Shown piece by piece: positions 1 to 7,392 of a DNA stretch of 14,152 bases. Origin of the DNA: Cytophagales bacterium. Its GTDB lineage: Bacteria; Bacteroidota; Bacteroidia; Cytophagales; Cyclobacteriaceae. The stretch is taken from NCBI GenBank assembly GCA_003504855.1, contig DNZD01000040.1:1-14152 (forward strand), in the 5' to 3' direction. The position numbers and the translations under genes were made by a program. Every line of letters begins with the position of its first letter. Position 1 is the stretch's first letter. Under the pieces are notes generated by a model. It made no database searches. It saw only the letters and a program-made list of their open reading frames with translations, and had not been told where the DNA came from.

Positions 1-28
1 GAAGTGCCAGCAGGGTATCACACATAGT

Positions 29-1162
29 TCACCAACAGAGGTTCCATATTCCAGCCCGTTGAGATGGCTCAGTGGCCTGTTTCTTTCCCTGCAACATAAA
101 AACAGACTGGCCATCTGAATCCAGATCCCAAAGTCTGCCATGCAAAAAAACATTGGCCGCGATGGTAGCCCCGGATCTATGTAGCCGTCCCTCCAGGGCA
201 TAGGTTGACCAAGCTTGTCCTTCCGTGATCTTGCCCACGTCGGTCAAGGCTACATCATCAGGAGCTTCACTTCCGCTGTACCCAAGCCAGGGTTTGTCCA
301 TGCTGCCGGCGCCCGGGCAATAGGACGGAACCAGCACGACCTCTGCGCTCTTGCGCAATGCTTCTTCATAAACTGCAGGATACCACGAGTCTGCGCACAC
401 GAGTATCGCGGTTCGGCCTATGGGCAAATCAAATACCGGCAACTCACTTGCACTTGCTGAAGCGAGGAATGGTAGTTCTTCACTAGTGGGGAATACTTTC
501 CTGGCAGGAGATCCGGCTACACGACCGTCGGGCATGAATACAAAGGAGGCATTGTATAGTGGTCGGGTGTCGTCGATCACAATAGAATCACGGATCACCG
601 TCGGGCCAGGCAATATGATTGATCCGGCCACAATGGTGGTATGGTAATGTATGGCCAGGTGTTTGAATGTATGATGGTATGACTGCGCCATCTCATTGGC
701 CTTCATGCGGAAGAGGGCCATCGTCAGGCGATCCTGTGCCTGCCCGGCATGCCACCAGGCTGACAAAAACCGAAACGGATTACTGATGATCAGCCATGGC
801 ATGGCAGAACCCATGGTTTCTTGTCGGGCCAGCATGTTTTTTTCTCCGGCTAGCAACAACCAGGTGCCGAGGTATTCCGGCAAAAGCACAACTGTCTTTT
901 CATGGAGGTATCCTGCTGCCTGCGCCTGCTTTAAATATCCATCCATCTTGGTTTCAAAAGCATCAGCGCTGAGGTAATCCTCTACTATCATGAATGGCTG
1001 GATGCCAACAATGTTTTTATCGCAGATTTTTGAATCACCCAGGCTCTCGACAACATCCAAAACCAGGTCAGGTGACCGGTGCACTGGCAGTCTGCCCATT
1101 TTGCACCAAAGCCCCCAACTTAGAAACAACAGGGCCACCACAATGAGTATCACCCGGGTCAT
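29..1162 (-). CDS. Membrane-anchored nitrilase-superfamily (carbon-nitrogen) hydrolase
   Basis: 377 residues. Family members hydrolyse non-peptide C-N bonds through a Glu-Lys-Cys triad. All three can be placed: Glu96 in VVLLPEYLG, Lys222 in ARKVFPTSEE, and Cys256 in AILVCADSWYP, which is followed by the usual ..SAEVVLVPS strand. The spacing from Glu to Lys (126 residues) is longer than in typical members, so about 50-60 residues seem inserted between about 105 and 165. Residues 3-19 are a hydrophobic helix with no cleavage site or proper lipobox before Cys20, so I infer an N-terminal membrane anchor with the catalytic domain outside the cytoplasm. The ATG overlaps the TGA of the upstream amine oxidase gene (ATGA), which fixes the start and implies translational coupling. 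The substrate is unknown: an amidase, a carbamoylamine hydrolase or a nitrilase are all possible. The superfamily call is firm; the exact reaction is not visible. Confidence 0.85.
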   Translation of the reverse strand: MTRVILIVVALLFLSWGLWCKMGRLPVHRSPDLVLDVVESLGDSKICDKNIVGIQPFMIVEDYLSADAFETKMDGYLKQAQAAGYLHEKTVVLLPEYLGTWLLLAGEKNMLARQETMGSAMPWLIISNPFRFLSAWWHAGQAQDRLTMALFRMKANEMAQSYHHTFKHLAIHYHTTIVAGSIILPGPTVIRDSIVIDDTRPLYNASFVFMPDGRVAGSPARKVFPTSEELPFLASASASELPVFDLPIGRTAILVCADSWYPAVYEEALRKSAEVVLVPSYCPGAGSMDKPWLGYSGSEAPDDVALTDVGKITEGQAWSTYALEGRLHRSGATIAANVFLHGRLWDLDSDGQSVFMLQGKKQATEPSQRAGIWNLCW

Positions 1163-2520
1163 ACCAGTGCATTTTTTACTTCTTCTGCGGCACGCTCACC
1201 GGCCCGAACTGCACCTTCTATGTAGCCATACCACACCTTTGATGTCTCGGTGCCGGCAAAATGTATCGGACCAACTGGCGCTGCCAGTGTATCCTGAAAG
1301 TTCGTCCAGGCACCAGTGGGGTAGAGTGCAGCATAACATCCCTGGGTCCAAGCTTCGTTGGCCCAACAATGGTCGACATAATGTTGTGGTGTAGCAGCTT
1401 GCTCGCCAAAATAACGGGCAAATGTTGTGAGGGTGAGTTTCCTGCGTTCAGCCTCTTCCCTGGAGAAAAAATCCCTGGCCCGGTCTGCAATACAGAACGC
1501 CATCAACGCGCCCCACTCTGCATGTGCCGGTGATGCATCAAACAGTGTTTGAAACGGGGCGTGCTCATCAGCAACCACCTGACCACTGAAACCATCGGTT
1601 CGCCAAAATGGTCTTGGATATATGGCCAGTACTTTTCCCACGATGCCCATGGACATCTTTTGCAGCAATTGATTTTTGCGCAGGGGAAGTTGGGGGCTAA
1701 ACTGAATGGCTGATATCAAAACAGGAGGGACCGCAAGAATTACCCGTTGGGTTGTAATGATATGCCCCTCAGCCTCAACGGTAACACCTGATGGTGTATG
1801 GCGAATACAACGTACCGGCGCATTCAGATAAACGGAGTTCCGGAAAGGTTCAGCCATCTTTTCTGCGAGGGGCTGCATGCCACCTTCAAGCCGGTGTTGC
1901 TGGGCACCTTGTTCGATACTTAATAAGTTGTTGAGATTGGTTCCTGAGCGGATATAAAACAGGGCATGCAACAGTGATAACTCATTCACTTCACAGGCAT
2001 ACACAGTCTCAAGTCCGGCCCGTACTACTTTATAACAGTTTCGGGTCCAGCAGTGCTTTCGCACAAATGCTTCCAACGAAATACTGTCCCAACGTTGCGC
2101 GGCCGGATGAGACCAGGGGCTGTCTACTGAAATTTTTCTTGCCAACCGTTCCAGCTTCTTCAGCACATAATCAATGTTAATCAGAGATAGCACATCCATT
2201 TTGGGGATCAAGCCCGTGTAGCTTCGCAGCTTCGCATTCAGGTCGAGAAGGTTTTTTCCTTCGTTATAGGTATCGTACCACCCGATTCCATGTTCCCGGG
2301 CCAGTTCATACATGCGGTCCTGGGTGGGACCAATCCATTGTCCACCGAGATCTACATATTGTTTTCCATCCAGCTGTCTGGTGTATGTTCTGCCTCCCAG
2401 GCGATCCCGGGCCTCGAGGAGGATAAAAGGTATATTGCTTTGATGCAGTGCTTTCGCTGCAGCAATTCCGGAGAATCCACCGCCTACAATAACTACCCTG
2501 GTTTGTGCAGTTGCGCCCAT
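1159..2520 (-). CDS. MAO-like flavin amine oxidase
   Basis: 453 residues, the usual length for the monoamine oxidase/putrescine oxidase family, which oxidises amines to aldehydes with release of H2O2 and ammonia. The N-terminus has the FAD Rossmann motif VIVGGGFSG (10-18), the acidic strand end LLEAR and the LGGRTYT motif (41-47). The C-terminus has FAGTET (421-426) and WYGYIEGAV (430-438). By eye against human MAO-B, Lys296 (in GIVGKVLAIY) matches MAO-B Lys296, Cys395 (in TQGCYAALYP) matches the Cys that binds FAD covalently, and Tyr396 and Tyr433 match the aromatic cage. Covalent 8-alpha-cysteinyl FAD is therefore likely; many bacterial relatives lack that Cys. There is no signal peptide, so it is cytoplasmic or peripheral. 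It is the first gene of a coupled pair with the nitrilase-like gene. The substrate amine cannot be read from the sequence. Confidence 0.9.
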   Translation of the reverse strand: MGATAQTRVVIVGGGFSGIAAAKALHQSNIPFILLEARDRLGGRTYTRQLDGKQYVDLGGQWIGPTQDRMYELAREHGIGWYDTYNEGKNLLDLNAKLRSYTGLIPKMDVLSLINIDYVLKKLERLARKISVDSPWSHPAAQRWDSISLEAFVRKHCWTRNCYKVVRAGLETVYACEVNELSLLHALFYIRSGTNLNNLLSIEQGAQQHRLEGGMQPLAEKMAEPFRNSVYLNAPVRCIRHTPSGVTVEAEGHIITTQRVILAVPPVLISAIQFSPQLPLRKNQLLQKMSMGIVGKVLAIYPRPFWRTDGFSGQVVADEHAPFQTLFDASPAHAEWGALMAFCIADRARDFFSREEAERRKLTLTTFARYFGEQAATPQHYVDHCWANEAWTQGCYAALYPTGAWTNFQDTLAAPVGPIHFAGTETSKVWYGYIEGAVRAGERAAEEVKNALV

Positions 2521-2588
2521 TTATTTTAATAAGGAAATATACCCAGAATCTGTCTTGAAAAACAGTAAACCATCCGCCATTTTACACC
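2521..2588. promoter_or_regulatory. Divergent intergenic region, amine oxidase / DUF2461
   Basis: These 68 AT-rich bases separate two divergent starts, so both promoters should lie here or just inside the genes. On the minus strand TATATTTC (2541 down to 2534) is one base off the Bacteroidota -7 motif TAnnTTTG, 13 bases before the amine oxidase ATG. I find no convincing -33 partner at normal spacing and no Shine-Dalgarno sequence. The promoter role is inferred mainly from the layout. Confidence 0.35.
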
Positions 2589-3275
2589 GTGAAAACACCC
2601 ATATCAAAAGATACGTTGCAGTTTCTAGGCGACTTATCCCGCCACAACAACCGGGAATGGTTCGAACGCCATCGCAACAAATACGAAGCGGCACGCAACA
2701 ACATGATTGAATTCGTGGATGGCCTGATCGCCACCATGAACGTTCACGATGACATTGAAACACCGTCGGGAAAGAAAAGTCTATACCGGATCTACAACGA
2801 CGTCAGGTTTTCAAAGGACAAAACACCATACAATCCCAGATTTTCGGGATACCTGAAGAGACGAAAACCATACCTCCGGGGCGGATATTATTATTGGATC
2901 AAGCCTGGAGCATCCCGAATCGCGTGCGGATTCTCCTATCCCCAACCTGATGATCTGCGACGGATCAGGCAGGACATTGACCTTAACCACGATGAATGGC
3001 GAAAGTTGTTGAAGCGTCCCGGGCTTGTAAAATCTTTCGGCGCGATGCAGGGGGACCAATTAATGACCTCACCCCAAGGTTACTCCAGAGAGCATCCTGC
3101 TATTGATTTATTGCGGTATAAGCAATTTTGGTTCGAGCACAGCTTTAGCGATAAAGAGGTGATTTCCAATGATTTCCAGAAGTCGATCAGTACGCACTTT
3201 AAACAGATCCGACCATTCTTCGATCACCTCTCGGAGGTCCTGACCACCGATGCCAATGGTGAAAGCCTGCTATAA
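2589..3275 (+). CDS. DUF2461 family protein
   Basis: 228 residues, typical for DUF2461 (TIGR02453), a widespread family of unknown biochemical function. The family signature is clear: an opening with FLGDLSRHNNREWFERHR (12-29) and the core LYRIYNDVRFSKDKTPYNPR (65-84), rich in Asn, Arg and Asp. There is no signal peptide or membrane segment, so it is cytoplasmic. The start is a GTG at 2589. I keep it because no in-frame ATG lies upstream before the neighbouring gene and the N-terminal sequence MKTPISKDTLQFL matches where family members normally begin. It stands alone on the plus strand and converges with the YqcC-like gene, with only two bases between the stop codons. The family assignment is secure; I do not claim a function. 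Confidence 0.85.
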   Translation: MKTPISKDTLQFLGDLSRHNNREWFERHRNKYEAARNNMIEFVDGLIATMNVHDDIETPSGKKSLYRIYNDVRFSKDKTPYNPRFSGYLKRRKPYLRGGYYYWIKPGASRIACGFSYPQPDDLRRIRQDIDLNHDEWRKLLKRPGLVKSFGAMQGDQLMTSPQGYSREHPAIDLLRYKQFWFEHSFSDKEVISNDFQKSISTHFKQIRPFFDHLSEVLTTDANGESLL

Positions 3276-3277
3276 TA

Positions 3278-3868
3278 TCAGCCCCGTACCCGAAGGGCAG
3301 TCTTGTTGATCTTCAGGCGCCGGATGGCAGGCTGAGCTTGGGACTCTGCATGGAAAAGTAAGTTGGCCAACTCGTGGCAGCGCTCCGGCGGGAGGTTTTT
3401 AGCGAACTCAACGAGTGAAGTCAATTTCTTGTCAAGAGTGGCCAGATCAATGGACTGCAAAGATTCAATTTCATCGTATATCTCCTTTGAAAACGATAGG
3501 TCTGCCACAGCCCCCAGTACAGGTGGCTCTCCGGTTTGATATGTTGGTTCAGAACCTATGAGCATGTCCAATTCAGAAAGCAAGGTCACCAACGGCTGTG
3601 CTTCCGTGTCACCATCCAGGGTTCTCACAGCATACACCCCCACCTGACTGTAGGGTGGAAAGGAGGCCTGCTCCCTGACGATATCCCGGATGGTGGGTAC
3701 CAGAACGAACTGAATCCATTGATCAAAGCTCATCGTACTTGATCCGAATGGTCCCATGTTTTCAAACAGATGATCGGGGAGTGGCTCCGCCTGCCATCGG
3801 TTTATCGATCGAAGACACGCTTCTATCTCATCCGCCTTTTTACGGGCTTCTTCCCAGGGTGGTATCAC
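3278..3868 (-). CDS. YqcC-like (DUF446) protein with extra C-terminal region
   Basis: 196 residues. Residues about 7-104 look like the small alpha-helical YqcC/DUF446 fold: a Trp in the LRSINRWQ helix, then HLFENMGPFG, then MSFDQWIQFVLVPTIRD, ending in a helix LLSELDMLIG. E. coli YqcC is about 110 residues long. The remaining 85 residues (about 110-196) are unknown to me, predicted helical, and end in a basic tail (RRLKINKTALRVRG). No signal peptide is present. The start is GTG at 3868, six bases after the TAG of the DUF2911 gene; no other start would keep the YqcC N-terminus. The two reading frames are the same, so only the TAG separates them. It probably shares the DUF2911 transcript. The function of the family is not established. 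The YqcC assignment is by eye from the pattern of conserved residues. Confidence 0.7.
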   Translation of the reverse strand: MIPPWEEARKKADEIEACLRSINRWQAEPLPDHLFENMGPFGSSTMSFDQWIQFVLVPTIRDIVREQASFPPYSQVGVYAVRTLDGDTEAQPLVTLLSELDMLIGSEPTYQTGEPPVLGAVADLSFSKEIYDEIESLQSIDLATLDKKLTSLVEFAKNLPPERCHELANLLFHAESQAQPAIRRLKINKTALRVRG

Positions 3869-3874
3869 CAGAAA

Positions 3875-5014
3875 CTACTGCTTAAGTTTTTTGAGCTCTT
3901 CCTGATAAGCCGGAAGATTACCCTGCTGGTCAGTTGGAATATTCTTGAGGGCTGTCTCCCAATTGCGAATGGCTTCTTTCTTATTCCCAAGTGCCGTATA
4001 TCCACGGGCAAGTCCTACAAACGTCATGAACTTATCTTCCGGATGTCTTTCGCGGTTGAGTTTGAAGATGGCCAGCGCTTTGTCGTTTCTGCCTGACGCC
4101 TGAAGAGACCTGGCATATTGGTGCAGGTCATTGACGGACGGGTTGAGTGTAAGCGCATCTGTCATCACGGCATCAGCATCCGGTACGCGGTTGAGTGCGG
4201 TAAGGAGATCGGCCTTAAGCTTCATGGCATCGAAGGTCTTTTGCCCATTGAATCGTTCATTGTTCATGGCAATGTCCGTCCAGGTCACGGCTTCTTCGAG
4301 GTTGATTTTGTTACCCAAACATATGCGGGCAGCCCTGATCCAGTTGGCTGGGTTGAAGCCTGCATAGCTGGTTAGTTCGGCGCGAATCTGGTCGACGTAC
4401 AATTTCATACCATCTGGTACTTCAATCTTGAATCCGATTCGCTTGTTCTCCCATTGGAGATAGGCTTGTGCCGACAACAGTTGGCGGTCATCAAAGCCAT
4501 ACGTGAGCCACTCCGTGTATGGCGCATCCTGAGGTGTTGCCTGCACACGCAAAACATCTTCATTGGCATTGTAGTAATAGGCGCCCCAACTGGTGGTGTT
4601 CTTATTGAATATCCATGTCCATGGACCATCCTTGTCAAGCAAGAGGAATACGCCATAGGTACCTGCCTTCAGGTCCTTGCCATTGATCTTTACATCGTGC
4701 GAAACAGAAAAGGTGGTGATCTCATTGGATCCGGCGCGCCAGGGGGATGCCAGCGACGTGCCATAACCGTCAGGGTCTTTCAGCCCATAGTGTACCAGTT
4801 CGCCCCAAATGTGCCCTTTGCGGTCTTCACCGGAAGGAGAATGAACGTCGGGCCCACGATAGGTAAAGGTGGCTGTTACAAGTCCAATCGACTGGCTGAC
4901 CACGCTTTTCTGGTTGTTGCCATTAGGAGGGGCGGTCAGGGTAATTGTTTGTCCAAATGATGTGATAACCAGGCTATTAAGTAGCAAAATGAGTACACAT
5001 AGGTAACGGTTCAT
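3875..5014 (-). CDS. Secreted DUF2911 protein with C-terminal TPR-like repeats
   Basis: 379 residues from the preferred ATG at 5014; a GTG at 5032 would add six residues (MNNPLL) ahead of the signal peptide and is less likely. The N-terminus MNRYLCVLILLLNS..SFGQ is a good signal peptide with cleavage near residue 22. Residues about 30-190 match DUF2911, a domain common in Bacteroidota secreted proteins: the GEDRKGHIWGELVHYG segment, the PWRAGSNEITTFSVS strand, LKAGTYGVFLLLD and WTWIFNKNTTSWGAYYY are recognisable. From about 215 onward the protein is helical with TPR-like units (for example DKALAIFKLNRERHPED and KKEAIRNWETALKNIP). I infer a periplasmic or outer-membrane-associated role of unknown nature. 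It is divergent from the first histidine kinase and probably heads a two-gene unit with the YqcC-like gene. Confidence 0.85.
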   Translation of the reverse strand: MNRYLCVLILLLNSLVITSFGQTITLTAPPNGNNQKSVVSQSIGLVTATFTYRGPDVHSPSGEDRKGHIWGELVHYGLKDPDGYGTSLASPWRAGSNEITTFSVSHDVKINGKDLKAGTYGVFLLLDKDGPWTWIFNKNTTSWGAYYYNANEDVLRVQATPQDAPYTEWLTYGFDDRQLLSAQAYLQWENKRIGFKIEVPDGMKLYVDQIRAELTSYAGFNPANWIRAARICLGNKINLEEAVTWTDIAMNNERFNGQKTFDAMKLKADLLTALNRVPDADAVMTDALTLNPSVNDLHQYARSLQASGRNDKALAIFKLNRERHPEDKFMTFVGLARGYTALGNKKEAIRNWETALKNIPTDQQGNLPAYQEELKKLKQ

Positions 5015-5192
5015 AAGCAGAGGGTTATTCACAAGTTTAAGGGCCTCCTGGTCAACCTGAAAATTCTTAGGACACTATATGACAAAAATCAACCTAAAGA
5101 GGTTAGATAAAAGTGAACTTACCATGGCAGTTCGTCGAAATTCTCATTCGGCGTGGCATGGCTTCTAAGTACCTTTTTGACCGGTTCAGATA
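5015..5192. promoter_or_regulatory. Divergent intergenic region, DUF2911 / first histidine kinase
   Basis: The longest non-coding stretch in the window (178 bases from the preferred DUF2911 start). It must hold promoters for both directions. On the plus strand TACCTTTT (5170-5177) resembles the -7 motif TAnnTTTG, but it lies only 15 bases before the kinase ATG. On the minus strand a TTG element and TAAGAATT are spaced 20 bases apart but match poorly. I see no operator palindrome or riboswitch-like structure. Confidence 0.35.
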
Positions 5193-7337
5193 ATGAAGTC
5201 GTTTGGTCTTTGGTTGGGGATGGTGGTACTTCCACTATTGGTTGGCGCACAGGCACCATGGCCAGATACGCTCAAGATCAATTCCTCCGAGGTAAGGTTG
5301 GCCAAACAAAAGGTGTCATTCTTCATAGATACTACTAATCAGTTAAACCTTGAGCAACTGAACAGTGAAGCCTATCAAAGTCAATTCAAGCCCGCCCTTG
5401 TTGATGTTCCCAATTTCATCGAAGAGCCGGGCACCGTTTGGTTTCGGCTTTTGGTTAAGAATGAAACCAATAATCCGCTCTACCTACGGATCGCCAATCC
5501 CTATACCCCGCAGCTGAATATTTATGCCATCACATCCCATGGACCACAACTCCTGGCGAATACCGGGTTTTCCAGGTTGTATGAGACCCGCGGCATCAGT
5601 GGCACCAACTTCATGATACCGCTGCCTGTAGAACGAGGCAAAACCATCACCCTGATGGGGAAGATGTACCAGCCTTTTTGGGTACCCCTGGAGGTAGGCG
5701 ATCGTTGGGTAATCCTGAATAAAGAACGCCAGTCTCAACTGCTCAATATATTCATCCTGGGCATCTTATTTGTGATGTTATTTTACAATCTGGTATTGTA
5801 CTTCTTCATACGAGACATCATCTATGTGTACTATGTCGTGTACGTGTTTTCGGCTATTCTTTACCTGCTCTTTACCAATTCTCTGCTCTTCGAATGGTTC
5901 TGGCCCAATGATCCAAAATGGAACCAAAGCATGTTTCCGGTTTCCTTTGTCTTTTTCACATTATTGGTATTTGCCAATCAGGTGATGTCAGCCAGGAAAG
6001 TGGTGCCCCGGCTGTATCAGTTTTCCTATTTGTTATTTGGCATGATGGCCGTGATCACGCTTGACTTTTTTATTCATTACCCGAAAATGATCGCCGTGGT
6101 CAATCTCCTCGCCACCCTGGCGCCAATGTATGTTCTGGTTTTGCTGATCTATCAATTAAGAAAAAAGTTTATTCTGGCGTATTTGTTTCTGATTGGTTGG
6201 GTACCCGTACTGGCCACATCTGTCATATATACATTCGCTATGCGCGGGATCTTTTATAATGAATTTCTGCTCACTCACGGCGTAGGTGTTTCCATGGCGT
6301 GGGAGGCTACCGTGTTTTCGCTGGCGCTTGGATACCGGTACAATGTATTTCGCCTGCAGAAACTGGCCATGGAACAGGAGAACATCCGAATGGTAAAGGA
6401 TCACAATAGAATGCTGGAGGCTAAGGTGGAGGAACGTACGCGTGAGATCATGCGGCAAAACGAGGAATTGGTACAACGACAATTTGAAAACCAGGAGCAG
6501 CAACGGATTATTGAAAGTCACAACCGCCAACTCGAAGCTGCCGTGGACCAACGGACGATGCAACTGGAAGAAAGTAACTCCGTGCTGCGCGGGCAAATGC
6601 ATAAACTGGAACAGTTCAACTTTATCATTGCGCATAACCTGCGTTCACCCGTCGCCAGGTTGCTGGGCCTTTCAAACATCTTCAACCGGGATAACCTGTC
6701 TGATCCCGTTAATGAAGTGGTCATGGAAAAAACCAGTGAAGCTGCCAATGATCTCGACAAGGTCATCAATGATCTGGGTGACATCCTCAACATGCAACAG
6801 GGCAAGGAAGAAAAAGTTATAGAGGTCAACCTGACTGATCTCATCAATAAGATCAAGACGCGATACGCAGCAGAGTTTGAAGAAACCCGGGCCGTTCTTG
6901 AAATCCAATTAGGAACCACCCTGATGCGCACCGTCCCTGCCTACATCGACAGCATACTCAGCAACCTGATCTCCAACAGCCTGAAACACCGCCACCGGGA
7001 ACGTATACCACGCATCCTGGTTCGGGTAACGGCAACCACCTCGAACTACAAAATTCTGGTCAGGGACAATGGCAAAGGGTTTGATCGGGAGAAATATGCT
7101 GACAAACTTTTTGAACCGTTTCAGCGCTTTGACCTTGAAACAACGGGCAAGGGGCTGGGGCTATTCATGGTGAAGACACAGGCGGCTATTTTAAGGGGCC
7201 ATGTATACATCCAAAGCAAAGAGGGAATCGGGACCGAAGTCGAAATAGTGATCCCTATACCCAAATCAGGCGAAATAGTAACGACAGCAGACCATACAGG
7301 AAACAAAGATTTTCTGGTAACCCAACAAAAATCATAA
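5193..7337 (+). CDS. 7TM-DISM sensor histidine kinase (first of tandem pair)
   Basis: 714 residues. Order of parts: signal peptide (1-20, ..VGAQA), an extracellular 7TMR-DISMED2-type beta domain (about 30-165, with VPNFIEEPGTVWFRLLVKN), a 7TMR-DISM seven-helix membrane block (about 184-390, with LFVMLFYNLVLYFFIRD and YVVYVFSAILYLL), a long coiled coil (about 390-470), a HisKA dimerisation domain with phosphoacceptor His481 in FIIAHNLRSP, and a HATPase_c domain with N-box (SNLISNSLKHR), G1 (DNGKGFD), F-box (LFEPFQRF) and G2 (GKGLGLF). It should sense an extracellular or membrane ligand and autophosphorylate in the cytoplasm. The coiled coil holds two 39-residue repeats. No receiver domain or response regulator is nearby, so the partner is unknown. 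The ATG at 5193 is placed correctly for the signal peptide. A close paralogue follows 55 bases downstream, probably on the same transcript. Confidence 0.93.
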   Translation: MKSFGLWLGMVVLPLLVGAQAPWPDTLKINSSEVRLAKQKVSFFIDTTNQLNLEQLNSEAYQSQFKPALVDVPNFIEEPGTVWFRLLVKNETNNPLYLRIANPYTPQLNIYAITSHGPQLLANTGFSRLYETRGISGTNFMIPLPVERGKTITLMGKMYQPFWVPLEVGDRWVILNKERQSQLLNIFILGILFVMLFYNLVLYFFIRDIIYVYYVVYVFSAILYLLFTNSLLFEWFWPNDPKWNQSMFPVSFVFFTLLVFANQVMSARKVVPRLYQFSYLLFGMMAVITLDFFIHYPKMIAVVNLLATLAPMYVLVLLIYQLRKKFILAYLFLIGWVPVLATSVIYTFAMRGIFYNEFLLTHGVGVSMAWEATVFSLALGYRYNVFRLQKLAMEQENIRMVKDHNRMLEAKVEERTREIMRQNEELVQRQFENQEQQRIIESHNRQLEAAVDQRTMQLEESNSVLRGQMHKLEQFNFIIAHNLRSPVARLLGLSNIFNRDNLSDPVNEVVMEKTSEAANDLDKVINDLGDILNMQQGKEEKVIEVNLTDLINKIKTRYAAEFEETRAVLEIQLGTTLMRTVPAYIDSILSNLISNSLKHRHRERIPRILVRVTATTSNYKILVRDNGKGFDREKYADKLFEPFQRFDLETTGKGLGLFMVKTQAAILRGHVYIQSKEGIGTEVEIVIPIPKSGEIVTTADHTGNKDFLVTQQKS

Positions 7338-7392
7338 TAAAGACAAACCGCCGCAGCTAATGTTGTGCCCTAGACCAGCGTAGTCTCGCGAA

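Noticed and set aside
990-1394. Plus-strand open frame of 134 codons across the amine oxidase/nitrilase junction
   Set aside because: Antisense to two well-supported coupled genes; it has no start context, family signature or domain.
3869-3877. TAG at 3875-3877 as a recoded or readthrough codon
   Set aside because: Both flanking proteins look complete on their own (a TPR end and a YqcC start), and no recoding element is seen; the shared frame is probably chance.
5015-5032. GTG at 5032 as the start of the DUF2911 gene
   Set aside because: It adds six residues before a normal signal peptide; the ATG at 5014 places the basic residue and hydrophobic core correctly. It is not excluded.
6156-6931. 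Long antisense open frames opposite the first kinase (6156-6635 and 6518-6931)
   Set aside because: They lie wholly within a gene with unmistakable kinase domains, show no recognisable domain, and have shadow-type composition.
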